The notes beneath the pieces were generated by a model. It did not search any database. It saw only the letters and a program-made list of their open reading frames with translations, and had not been told where the DNA came from. DNA of 64,000 nucleotides, from the NCBI GenBank assembly GCA_963817885.1, contig CAWFQE010000002.1, forward strand, positions 1,469,445-1,533,444, read 5' to 3'. The translations under genes and the position numbers were made by a program. Shown here in pieces: positions 11,861-20,036 of the stretch. The stretch comes from CAVOHU01 sp963817885. GTDB lineage: Bacteria > Acidobacteriota > Vicinamibacteria > Vicinamibacterales > JAKQTR01. Positions within the stretch are counted from its first letter, which is position 1; each line of letters opens with the position of its first letter.

Positions 11861-12870
11861 GGCGGGGTCTGCAATCTATATGTCCGGAACCGAGCTGACT
11901 CTCCGAGGCCGAGTGCGTCCCACCAGGCATCGAGCGCGGCGCGGTTTCCGGACAGCACGTCCTCCCGCCTGACGTGCTCCGGAGGCGGTGCCAGCGCCGC
12001 GAGGCGGTCGTAGACACGGCCCGCAAGCGAACGATCGACGCGCGAGAGCAGGTGCCACAGGGTGAATGCGTCGCGAGGCCTCGCGGCCGCCAGCGCCTCG
12101 TCCAGGGCATCGGCCGGCGCGCCCGAGGCCTCGTCCAGCAGCGTGAGCGCGTCGCCGAGATCCGGGCTTGCGTCTTCGAAGTACGGCGTCCCGGGCCCGA
12201 GGCCAGGCCGGGTCGCACAGATCGCGCCGGCCGGCACGCGCGACTCGCGTCCCCGAAGCTCGAACCCGACCCACCCGGCCGTCACCCGCAGCACCCCATC
12301 GCCGCGCGCGTCCACCTCGAGCGTATACGCACACCCAAGATCGACCGCCGTCGCCGACGGCGTGTTGACGTGGAACTGTCCCGGGCTCGCCCAGATGTAA
12401 GCGCGCAGGGTTCCCTGCGCCATGTCGATGCGATGTTCGCCGCGGCGCGTCGTGACGATTCGGATTCGCGAGCTCGGCCCAATCTCCACCTCGCCCACCT
12501 CGTCGGCGAATAGCCTGGCGCTCGACGCCGCGTCGGTGACGAGCCACTCCTCCGCGCGAAGCCCGCGCCAGTCGTGAATCGGAGTGGCTTTGACAGTCGG
12601 GGTACCGTCCAGCGGTTCGACCTTCCATGTGTCGGGCGCGCGGCGGAGGCTCATCCACTCGCCGCCAACCAGGAGCAGGATTGTCGCCGCGAGCGCCATG
12701 GTCGGCACGATGCGGCGCCAGCTGGCCAGAGGCACGACCGTTCGGGTGTCAATCGAGGGAGGCAGCTCGAGCGGACGCTGACGGTGGCGCGCCTCGGCGA
12801 GGAGGTTCTCGAGCCGCTTGACCTCCGGGTCGGGCGTTCCCGTTCGGTCCCAGAGATAGTCGTCACTCAT
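11854..12870 (-). CDS. FecR-domain membrane protein (putative anti-sigma/sensor)
   Basis: A 338-residue protein starting at ATG 12870, which overlaps the sigma-factor stop (ATGA, 12867-12870) and so is translationally coupled to it. The cytoplasmic N-terminus (about 50 residues, EVKRLENLLAEARHRQRPLEL) is followed by one membrane segment (VPTMALAATILLLVGG, about 54-70). The rest is an exported FecR-like beta domain: EVEIGPSSRIRIV, EHRIDMAQGTLRAYI, FHVNTPSATAVDLGCAYTL, LRVTAGWVGFEL. FecR-type proteins modulate a partner ECF sigma factor. The coupling to the upstream sigma gene supports that job here, although no TonB receptor is adjacent. The last 100 residues are helical and unassigned. Confidence 0.75.
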   Translation of the reverse strand: MSDDYLWDRTGTPDPEVKRLENLLAEARHRQRPLELPPSIDTRTVVPLASWRRIVPTMALAATILLLVGGEWMSLRRAPDTWKVEPLDGTPTVKATPIHDWRGLRAEEWLVTDAASSARLFADEVGEVEIGPSSRIRIVTTRRGEHRIDMAQGTLRAYIWASPGQFHVNTPSATAVDLGCAYTLEVDARGDGVLRVTAGWVGFELRGRESRVPAGAICATRPGLGPGTPYFEDASPDLGDALTLLDEASGAPADALDEALAAARPRDAFTLWHLLSRVDRSLAGRVYDRLAALAPPPEHVRREDVLSGNRAALDAWWDALGLGESARFRTYRLQTPPQ

Positions 12871-13439
12871 ACCGTGTCTCCGTCCAGCCCGAGACGCGCC
12901 CGGAGCAGCTTCATGCCCCGATGAAGATTGACGCGCACCGAGGCCGGTGTCAGCCCCGTTCGATCGGCGATCTCCGGTCCGGTCATGCCCTCGACCAGGC
13001 GCAAGGTCAGCGTTTCCCGGTAGGCCTCTGGCAGATTCCGGATGATCGCCAGCACCTCGAGCGCTTCGGTTCGCGGACCGTCGCTTCTGACGGGCGCCTC
13101 GGCCGAGGTTGCTGGCGCCGGCGGGCGCCGGTGATAGTCGACCGCGCAATTCCTGGCGATGGCTGCCAGCCAGCCCGGGAAGGCGGCAGGATTGCGCAGC
13201 GTCGCGAGCTTCTCCATCGCGGCCAGGAACACGTCCTGAAGGAGGTCGTCGACCTCGTCGTACGGAACCCGCGCGAGGAGGACGCCGTGGACCATGGATC
13301 CGTAGCGCTCGTAGAGCATGCCGAACGCTGCACGGTTTCCAGCCCGCGCGGCTTCAACCAGGGCCGGATCGTGCCCGGACAGGTCGGACGGCACGTGGTC
13401 CACAATACGAGACTGCTCGATCGACAGGCTGGTGGCCAC
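12867..13439 (-). CDS. ECF (sigma-70 family) RNA polymerase sigma factor
   Basis: A 190-residue extracytoplasmic-function sigma factor. Region 2 is visible at about residues 28-90 (ARAGNRAAFGMLYERY, then DEVDDLLQDVFLAAMEKL and WLAAIARNCAVDYHR). Region 4 with its helix-turn-helix is at about 133-182 (LPEAYRETLTLRLVEGMTG, EIADRTGLTPASVRVNLHRG). A short Pro/Ala linker joins them. It is followed at an ATGA overlap by the FecR-domain gene, which probably regulates it. The target promoters cannot be read from this window. Confidence 0.9.
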   Translation of the reverse strand: MATSLSIEQSRIVDHVPSDLSGHDPALVEAARAGNRAAFGMLYERYGSMVHGVLLARVPYDEVDDLLQDVFLAAMEKLATLRNPAAFPGWLAAIARNCAVDYHRRPPAPATSAEAPVRSDGPRTEALEVLAIIRNLPEAYRETLTLRLVEGMTGPEIADRTGLTPASVRVNLHRGMKLLRARLGLDGDTV

Positions 13440-13610
13440 TGGAGGTTCACTACTAAGACGCCAGCACGGCCGGAAGCGTTAACAGGCGGTCTGGATGGGG
13501 GCCAGGCGCGAGGGGCTGGGCGCTGGTCGGTCACGGGCAGGGCCAAGGGGCTGCCGGCGAGCGCGAGCGGGACTCGCGGAGCGATCACTGGCAGCCGGCG
13601 GCAGGAAAGG

Positions 13611-13640
13611 CGGCGGGCCCCGGATGAGAGGGGCCCGCCG
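13611..13640 (-). terminator. Rho-independent-like hairpin downstream of M28 gene
   Basis: Perfect 11-bp inverted repeat CGGCGGGCCCC (13611-13621) and GGGGCCCGCCG (13630-13640) with an 8-nt loop, 22 bp beyond the stop of the minus-strand M28 gene. There is no clear U-tract, so it may be a processing or stability hairpin rather than a classic terminator. Confidence 0.55.
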
Positions 13641-13661
13641 GCCGGCAGTGCGAGAGCGCGC

Positions 13662-15905
13662 TTACTTCTTCTTCGGCGCCGGACGGGCCGGCTTCTTGGC
13701 CGGAGCAACCGGCTTCTGACCCGGAGCGAGCAACTGCTTGAACGACGCATCGTCGGTCTTGAAGTCGCGCGCGGCCTGGCCCACGCGCGTGATGCGGATA
13801 CTGCGAATCGGCATGTCCTTCTTCAACGAGACGAGGTTGTCGGACCCGGCGATCACCTTTCCTATCGCTGTGTATTTCTTGTCGAGCGAGAGGTCCTTCT
13901 GCTGCGTCAGGTAGAACGAGTTCGGCGCCTGGATGCCAAGAATCCCGCCGGTGTCGTGCTTGAGCGCCTTGTTGATCGTCTTGGGCAGCTTCGCGACGGC
14001 CACAGACTTCTGGGTGTCAGAGGCGATGACGCCGCTGGCAATCCTGTCCACCACCGCGATGATCTTGCCGATGGGCGGAGGCTCGGGCCGCGCGCCGCCG
14101 CGGCCGCCGCCGGGGCCCGCCGCCGCCGGGCCGCCACCCCGTCCACCGCCGGCCGCCGGAGCCTTGCCTTCGATGATGCGGATGAAGTTCGCCGTCTGGA
14201 TCGGCGCGTTCACGTAGTCCAGCGTCGTCATCACGTGCATGGGCGAATCGCCCGCGCCGATGGTGATGTCGGCGAAGATCCCGTCAGGAAGGTAGACACC
14301 AGCGCGCGTCAGGGGTTTGTCGAGGTTGGCGATGCTGTAGGCCACTACCGCGGTGACCAGCGCCGAATGCTGCTGGTGCTCGGTGTACGGCACCAGCTCG
14401 CTGTACAAATCGTTCAGCGTGTGCCACGCGTAGCCATAGGTGTAGTTGATGTCCTTCCCATCGGGTCCGGGCCTGGCGGTTGTGTTCGCGAAGTTGAGCG
14501 TCGGCACGCTCATCATTTCGAACGACGATGAATCAGTGCCGCCCGGGCTCGTCGCGTGCGCACGCGGCACGCCACGCACGAGCTTGAAGGGCCATTTCGG
14601 ATTCAGGTTCGCGAGCGGCGCCGTGATCTTCTGGAGATCGTCGAACCACGTCTCGGGCACCGTGGCTCCGGTGATGGCGCTCGGGCTGCCATCGCGATTG
14701 ATCATCACGACGACCTTGGCCTGGATTTCAGGGTGCTTCTTCAGCCATGACTGCGATCCGACGAGGCCGTTCTCTTCCGCGGCGAATGCAATGAAGATGA
14801 TCGAACGCTTCGGCTTCGCGCCGGCCGCCTTGATCAGGCGAACCGCTTCCATGCCTGGCGCGAATCCCGACCCGTCGTCCACGCCGCCGGTCCCGCTGCT
14901 GAAGCAGTCGAAGTGGCCGCCGATCACGATGTACTCGTCGGGATAGGTCGTCCCGCGCAGCGTCGCCACGACGTTGTGGTACTTGATCGGGCCCATCTTG
15001 AACCAGTTACGGATGTCGAACTCGAGCTCGACCTTCTCGTTCTTCTCGGCGAGGGCCTTGATCTCGTCGTACTGCGTGTCGAGCAGGCGGATGTCCGGGA
15101 GGACCGGCAGCTTGTCCCAGGAGGCGGCGTATCCATCGAGCATACTGAGCGGCGGCTCGGAATTGTTCCCGGGCTGGACCTCGGCTGGAGGTTTCGACGG
15201 CGAGATCGTGCCGAGCGCGCCCGCATCGACCAGGGCTTTGGTCACCGGCGGGATCGCAGCCGAGTCGAGGTATTCGGGAGATCCGTCGGCGAGCTTGGTG
15301 CCGCGGCGTCCGTCACGCCCGAAGCCCGATGTCGGGTTGCCGGGAATCAGCACCCACCTGCCTTTGATCGCCGCCTTGTTCGCGGCGATCTCGGCGAGCG
15401 CCGCCTGCACGGCGGTTTCCTTCTTGCTGACGATGTCCTTGGCGATGGGCTGGCCGCCGCTGGCGCGGCCGGCGATTGAGAAGGGATCGGCCTTGAGGAC
15501 GAACACCGGGCCGCGCTGCACGCCCTTGGTGCCGGCGGTGAAGCTCGGCGTGCCGAACCGCAGCGCCTTCTGCGTCGGCGCGATCATCTTGCCGAACCAG
15601 GGACCGCGGTTGAACCCGACCGGCACTTCGCCGACTTCCTCGAGTTCCGCGTCAAAGCCCCACTGCTTGAACTGCCAGGCCAGCCACTGCGTCGCGTTGG
15701 TGTAGGCGTCGGTGCCTGTCTCGCGGCCGCCGAACCGGTTGCTCGCGTAGTCGTTCCAGGTCATGACCTGGTTGTCTTTGGTACCGAGCTCGATAATCCT
15801 GCTGACCACCGGGTCGGTCTGCGACTGGGCCAGCACCCGGCATCCCGCGAAGGCGCCAGCCACGACGAGCAGGCTGACGACGAACCATGACACGTGTTTC
15901 TTCAT
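13662..15905 (-). CDS. Secreted M28 zinc aminopeptidase fused to a cyclophilin-like domain
   Basis: A 747-residue protein from ATG 15905 (GGAGG upstream) with a signal peptide (SWFVVSLLVVAGAFAG). Residues about 30-480 are an M28 metallopeptidase: the first zinc His and Asp in IGGHFDCF and GGVDDGSG, the catalytic and zinc Glu pair in FAAEENGLVGS, then NRDGSPS and GGTDSSSFE, with the last His expected in YAWHTLND. A PA-like insertion (about 120-260) precedes the peptidase core. A Gly/Arg/Pro-rich linker surrounds PAAGGGRGGG. The segments DGIFADITIGAGDSPMHVMT, YVNAPIQTANFIRIIEG and FYLTQQKDLSLDKKYTAIGKV resemble a cyclophilin-type peptidyl-prolyl isomerase. The C-terminus is a Pro/Lys tail. Expected to act outside the cytoplasm on peptides. 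Confidence 0.8.
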   Translation of the reverse strand: MKKHVSWFVVSLLVVAGAFAGCRVLAQSQTDPVVSRIIELGTKDNQVMTWNDYASNRFGGRETGTDAYTNATQWLAWQFKQWGFDAELEEVGEVPVGFNRGPWFGKMIAPTQKALRFGTPSFTAGTKGVQRGPVFVLKADPFSIAGRASGGQPIAKDIVSKKETAVQAALAEIAANKAAIKGRWVLIPGNPTSGFGRDGRRGTKLADGSPEYLDSAAIPPVTKALVDAGALGTISPSKPPAEVQPGNNSEPPLSMLDGYAASWDKLPVLPDIRLLDTQYDEIKALAEKNEKVELEFDIRNWFKMGPIKYHNVVATLRGTTYPDEYIVIGGHFDCFSSGTGGVDDGSGFAPGMEAVRLIKAAGAKPKRSIIFIAFAAEENGLVGSQSWLKKHPEIQAKVVVMINRDGSPSAITGATVPETWFDDLQKITAPLANLNPKWPFKLVRGVPRAHATSPGGTDSSSFEMMSVPTLNFANTTARPGPDGKDINYTYGYAWHTLNDLYSELVPYTEHQQHSALVTAVVAYSIANLDKPLTRAGVYLPDGIFADITIGAGDSPMHVMTTLDYVNAPIQTANFIRIIEGKAPAAGGGRGGGPAAAGPGGGRGGARPEPPPIGKIIAVVDRIASGVIASDTQKSVAVAKLPKTINKALKHDTGGILGIQAPNSFYLTQQKDLSLDKKYTAIGKVIAGSDNLVSLKKDMPIRSIRITRVGQAARDFKTDDASFKQLLAPGQKPVAPAKKPARPAPKKK

Positions 15906-16307
15906 CGATCCTCCATCGTTCACATGAATCAGGAAATCAATCCGGGTACCGGCGGCCTGTAGCCATCGGCCAAAAGCCATAACCCGCAAGCCGAGGGCGA
16001 TATCGTGTCACATGCGCCGCAAGACAGAGCTGCGGCCTGCGGCTTTGGGGGCACAAAGCGAACCGCACGCTAGCATACGCAGGACAGGGCCCGATGACAA
16101 CGATCCCGGCACTATCTTGAGGTCCTGCAGGTGCGCCGACGTCGTCTCCGCGTCGGCCAGCGTTACCAGCGTCGCGCGCGGCCGAATCCTATCCGGCAGC
16201 GCGCGGTCGGTCAGGTGTCCGGATCCGGCACCGTCCAGGGCCGCAACGGGGCATCGACCGGCCGGCAACCGCAAACTGTTCGCCTGGCCCGGCTACAATA
16301 CACCGTG
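15906..16307. other. Divergent intergenic region (M28 / racemase)
   Basis: No gene is seen in these 402 bp. A small inverted repeat GCCGCA..TGCGGC spans about 16016-16033. A TACAAT hexamer at 16294-16299 ends only 8 nt before the ATG of the racemase gene; if it is a -10 box, the transcript would be nearly leaderless. No convincing -35 was found. Confidence 0.4.
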
Positions 16308-17198
16308 ATGCCAGGAAGCTCTCATCTCATCATCACCGACTCGGGGCTGGGCGGCTTGTCGATCTGCGCGGAGATCGAACGGAACCTTCGCCTGGCCGGC
16401 CCGTTCAGAACGACGCGCCTGACTTACGTGAACGCCTGGCCGGAGGAGGGCGGCGGATACAACGCGATTCCGGAACCAGCCGAACGGGCGCGGGTGTTCG
16501 ACCGTGCGCTCTCGGCGATGGATCGCCTGGGTGCGGACCGGATCCTGATCGCCTGCAACACGCTGTCGATCGTGTATCCGGAAACCCGGCACAGCCGCGC
16601 GCCGGCCACTCCGGTCCAGGGCATCGTGGACGCGGGAGTGGATCTGTTTCACGAGGCGCTGATCCAGGATCCGGCGAGCGCGCTGATCGTGCTTGGAACC
16701 AGGTCCACCGTCGAATCCGGCGCGCATCGAGATGGGCTCGTCGCACGTGGCGTCGACCCGCGCCGGATCGCGTCGATCGACTGCCACGGTCTCGCCGCCG
16801 CCATCGAAGCGGATCCGCGCGGCATGGCTGCGGCTCTCTTGATTGAACAATATGCATCGGCAGCCCGGTTGCTGCACCTTCCGGGCAGCACGATCTTTGC
16901 GGGCCTGGCCTGCACCCATTTCGGCTACGTCGGCGGCGCCTTCGCATCGGCCATCGAGAAGTACACCGGCCGGCCCGTGCGCGCGCTGAACCCAAATTAC
17001 GATTTTGTGCAGTTGGTCGCGCCTGATCCGGAAAATGGTCCCGACCCCCATGTGGCGCGGATGGTGACGGTTGAGGTCGTCTCGAAGGTGGAATTGCGTA
17101 GCGAATCCCGCCAGGGAATCGGGAGACTGATCGAGCCCGTGTCGCCGGCAACCGCGCGCGCGCTGCAGTCCTATTCTCACGTTCCTGAGCTGTTCTGA
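16308..17198 (+). CDS. Aspartate/glutamate racemase family protein (MurI-like)
   Basis: A 296-residue protein of the Asp/Glu racemase superfamily. It has the N-terminal ITDSGLGGLSI loop with the conserved Asp, the first catalytic Cys in IACNTLS (Cys83), and the second in GLACTHFGY (Cys202). Both acid/base cysteines of glutamate racemase are kept, so a working racemase is expected, acting by deprotonation/reprotonation at C-alpha. It is longer and more divergent than housekeeping MurI, and the wider spacing suggests a paralogue. It lies 39 bp upstream of a D-Ala-D-Ala-ligase-like ATP-grasp gene, probably as a two-gene operon that makes a D-amino acid and joins it to another molecule. A peptidoglycan role is possible but not shown. 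Confidence 0.75.
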   Translation: MPGSSHLIITDSGLGGLSICAEIERNLRLAGPFRTTRLTYVNAWPEEGGGYNAIPEPAERARVFDRALSAMDRLGADRILIACNTLSIVYPETRHSRAPATPVQGIVDAGVDLFHEALIQDPASALIVLGTRSTVESGAHRDGLVARGVDPRRIASIDCHGLAAAIEADPRGMAAALLIEQYASAARLLHLPGSTIFAGLACTHFGYVGGAFASAIEKYTGRPVRALNPNYDFVQLVAPDPENGPDPHVARMVTVEVVSKVELRSESRQGIGRLIEPVSPATARALQSYSHVPELF

Positions 17199-17237
17199 AG
17201 TTGGACAGGTGAACACCAGATCTGACGGAGTCGCCCG

Positions 17238-18218
17238 ATGAGAGTGCTGTTGCTGACCGGACCCGGCGGTGACGCCCAGGGGTGGGGCGACATGAGCGTG
17301 ACCATGGCGGTCGCTGCGGCGGCTGACGCGTCCGGGCACGCCGCCGCCATCGCATCTGTTGAGACCGAAGGCCAGTTCGTGGCTGTTCTCGACCGTGGCG
17401 GGTTCGACATCGTCTGGAGCGCGCTCTACCACATCACGTCCAACGAGAAATTCATCGGCCGCAATCCCGACGGGCTGTGGGTGGCCGACCAGCTGGACAG
17501 CCGCGGCATTCCCTACATCGGTTCCAACAGCCAGACGATGAAGGACATGATCGACAAGTACCACACGCACGTGTCGCTGGCGCGGCATGGCGTGCCCGTG
17601 CCTGCGCACCATCTCGTGCGCACGGGTGATGATGTCTCGAGCATCTGCTACCCTGCGTTCGTGAAGCCGATGTGCGAGTCGCGGTCGGTCGGCATCTCGG
17701 ACCAGAGCGTGGTGTATTCGCCGGAAGAACTCTGGCGGCAGGTCGCTTACATCGAGCGAGAGTTCGACCAGGCCGCGCTCGTCGAGGACTTCCTGCCGGG
17801 GGACGAGTACACGACGCTGGTTGTCGGCAACGGCAACACGCGCGAGTGCCTCGCTGGCCTGGTCACCGTCGAAGAAAAGTACTACGGGAAGCACAAGGTC
17901 CTGCGCAGCGACCTTCGAGGCGTGGGCCTCACGCACATCAACCCGCCGGGGCCGCGCGCCGCGGAGGCCGGCGCACTGGCCGCCCAGGCCGCCGACGCGA
18001 TGCACTGTCTCGATCACGTGCGCATCGACATCAAGACCGACGCCGCCGGTGCGCTGCGGATCATGGAAGTCAACGGCATCCCCGGCCTGAAGCCGCACAA
18101 GAGCTGGGGCCCGCAGCTCTACACGCTGCATCACCATTCGCCCGGGGGCGAGATGGAGGATTACCGGCGGCTGGTCGCCGCGGTGATCGACTCCGCGCGC
18201 CGGCGATACGGGCTGTAG
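17238..18218 (+). CDS. ATP-grasp ligase, D-alanine--D-alanine ligase-like
   Basis: A 326-residue ATP-grasp enzyme. The N-terminal substrate domain (MRVLLLTGPGGDAQGWGDMS) is followed by GIPYIGSNSQTMKDMIDKY, the point where Ddl enzymes read GIPYTG..  ..S..A..DK. Next come the ATP-binding strand YPAFVKPMCESRSVGIS, ALVEDFLPGDEYTTLVVG, and the metal-binding end DIKTDAAGALRIMEVNGIPGL. These enzymes form an amide bond by way of an acyl-phosphate. The C-terminal NGIPGL replaces the NTxPG of true Ddl, so the amino acids joined may differ. Cytoplasmic. It follows the racemase at 39 bp, with GGAG at 17226-17229 before ATG 17238. Confidence 0.75.
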   Translation: MRVLLLTGPGGDAQGWGDMSVTMAVAAAADASGHAAAIASVETEGQFVAVLDRGGFDIVWSALYHITSNEKFIGRNPDGLWVADQLDSRGIPYIGSNSQTMKDMIDKYHTHVSLARHGVPVPAHHLVRTGDDVSSICYPAFVKPMCESRSVGISDQSVVYSPEELWRQVAYIEREFDQAALVEDFLPGDEYTTLVVGNGNTRECLAGLVTVEEKYYGKHKVLRSDLRGVGLTHINPPGPRAAEAGALAAQAADAMHCLDHVRIDIKTDAAGALRIMEVNGIPGLKPHKSWGPQLYTLHHHSPGGEMEDYRRLVAAVIDSARRRYGL

Positions 18219-18237
18219 TTGGGAGCCGTCTCGCGGG

Positions 18238-18665
18238 TCCTGCCCGGACGTCGCCACGCTGGACGGACGCGCAGGGTTTGTCTCTGCATTCGTGATTGGC
18301 CCCTCGACGAGCGGCCGAAGCTCGGCGGGTACCAGCGCCGTCTGGTCTCGCCGACGACTCCCGCTCGCTCCCTTCGACTCTGGCTCAGGGAGCCCCGAGC
18401 GAGGTCGAGGGACTCGGGGAGCCTGCGGCCCGTCCAGGTGGCTGGACGCCCGGTCACCCGCTCGACGCGTGGTGGCGGGTCGGTCGTGAAGTCGGCCCCT
18501 TGAGCCGAGCCGAGAAGCGTCAGTCTGCAAAGTGCTTCGAAGGGGCCGAATTCGCCGTGGGGTCTCGGGGGCCCCACGGTTCCGCCGACCGCACCCCGAA
18601 GATGCACTTTGCCGGCGAGCGCGAGCGGGGACGCGAAACGACTGACCCGGCACCGCGCGCTGTGC
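18238..18665 (-). repeat. Composite dispersed repeat R1+R2, inverted copy
   Basis: This fills most of the 530-bp gap after the ATP-grasp gene. R1 (about 18469-18665) is about 97% identical by eye to the reverse complement of 32921-33118, including the palindrome GTGGGGTCTCGGGGGCCCCAC. R2 (about 18238-18462) matches 33160-33335 in the same relative order (CGGTCACCCGCTCGACG, GTCCAGGTGGCTGGACG, GACTCCCGCT, GTCTGGTCTCGCCGACGA, CCCCTCGACGAGCGGCCGAAGCTCG). It differs by an insertion of about 45 bp (CTTCGACTCTGGCTCAGGGA..). No transposase or reading frame belongs to it, so it behaves like a non-autonomous intergenic element. Confidence 0.75.
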
Positions 18666-18751
18666 CTCCAACTGACAGCCGGATCTACGGTAGTATCTTG
18701 TCCACACCACGTTCCCGGTTTGAAATGCCCATCCCGTTCCGGAGTTGAACG

Positions 18752-19994
18752 ATGACCAGAATACGGGTCGCCCTGCTTCTCGCGTTCTCGATCGCCGCCG
18801 TGGCCACCATCGGCGTGCACGGGCAGATCTGGGACATGCTGACCAACCCGCAGATCCCCACGACGATTGCGCACCCCCCCGACCTCGGCATCCAGGTCAA
18901 CCGGGTCGCATTCGCCTCGGCCCAGGGGGAGGCCGCCGGCGAATTCGTCGACGCCCTGACTGCGCGCTTCGTGCAGGCCAACGTCGAGGTGATCGAGCGG
19001 GGCCGGCTCAATGCGCTGCTGCGCGAGCAGAATCTCAGCCTGTCGGGATACGTGGATCGGCAGAGCGCCGCACAGATGGGCAAGATCCTGGGCCCGACCG
19101 TGATGATCTTCGTGAACATCCAGCGGCACGCCTGGGAAAAGAAGGCCCTCTACAACGACTGGAAGGACAGCAAGGACCGGAGACGCCGAACCTTTATTTC
19201 GCGGACCCAGGCGTTTGTCCGAGGGTCGATCCGAAGCGTCGACCTGGCGACCGGCCGCATCTTCGCGGCCCAGGTGCTCGAAGCCAACCCGATTGTCGAG
19301 AACAAGTCCGATGATCGGTGCTGCCCCGAGTATCCGGAGGAGTTCGCCGTTCTGGACGGCGCCATGGCCCAGGTCGTTCGGCGCGCCGAGCAGATGTACC
19401 TGCCCTGGACGGAGGTCGTGAAACTCTACTACTTCGACGACAATGACTGCGGCCTCAAGAACGCGTTCAACAGGCACAAGGTTGGCGACATCGAAGGTGC
19501 CCTCGATTTGTCGCTCGAGAATCTCCGGCAGTGCAAGGCCCTCCCCAAGTCAAACGTGAAGGCGCTCGCGCACGCCTATCACAATGTCGGCATGGGCTAC
19601 TTCTCGCTCGGGCAGCACGGGAAAGCGCTCGAGTATCTGGAGGAATCGCAGCGCCTCAGGCCTGGCGACATCAGCTCGGAGGCCGTGGCCGAGTGCCGTC
19701 GGGCGCAGGCGCTGGTTCGCGAGATGCAGCGGGTCGAAGAACGGGCCGCGTATGACGCGGATGCCGCCGATCAGAAGGTTCGGTCGACCGATGCGGCCGA
19801 CCGCAGCCCAGACGCTGACCAACGCGGACATCATGGCCCTGGTAAAGGCCAAGCTGCCCGCCGTCGTCATTCTCAGCAAGATCAAGTCGTCACCGTGCAA
19901 GTTCGACACGAGCACGAAGGCGCTCATCCAGCTGTCGGATGCGGGCGTGCCGGCGGACGTGATTACGGCCATGATGGAGTGCGGGAAGAAGTAG
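18752..19994 (+). CDS. Exported CsgG-like/TPR protein with C-terminal acidobacterial motif, one frameshift
   Basis: About 413 residues from ATG 18752 (GGAG at 18741). A signal peptide is followed by a CsgG/HfaB-like domain (about 45-205): VNRVAFASAQGEAAGEFVDALTARF, VIERGRLNALLREQNL, GKILGPTVMIF and SIRSVDLATGRIFAAQVLEA. Then come TPR-like helices (AFNRHKVGDIEGALDLSLEN, AHAYHNVGMGYFSLGQHGKA). The last 60 residues continue in another reading frame from about 19785: LTNADIMALVKAKLPAVVI, CKFDTSTKALIQLSDAGVP, VITAMM. This motif is frequent at the end of acidobacterial envelope proteins and shows where the true end is (19994). CsgG proteins take part in outer-membrane secretion or assembly; this one is soluble-looking, so a periplasmic accessory role is more likely. 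Confidence 0.65.
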
Positions 19995-20036
19995 GCGCGC
20001 GCCGCACTTCACCGCCGCCGGTGAGAGGTGGGGGGT

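Noticed and set aside
12921..14531. 536-codon plus-strand frame
   Set aside because: Crosses the ECF sigma gene, a hairpin and the M28 gene in antisense; no family pattern.
18238..18665. Integron attC array or CRISPR as an explanation of the repeat
   Set aside because: Only two full copies far apart, no regular spacers, no integrase or cas gene; the palindrome is internal.
16293..18710. 805-codon minus-strand frame over the racemase and ATP-grasp genes
   Set aside because: It also runs through the intergenic repeat and has no recognisable domain; the plus-strand genes have catalytic motifs.
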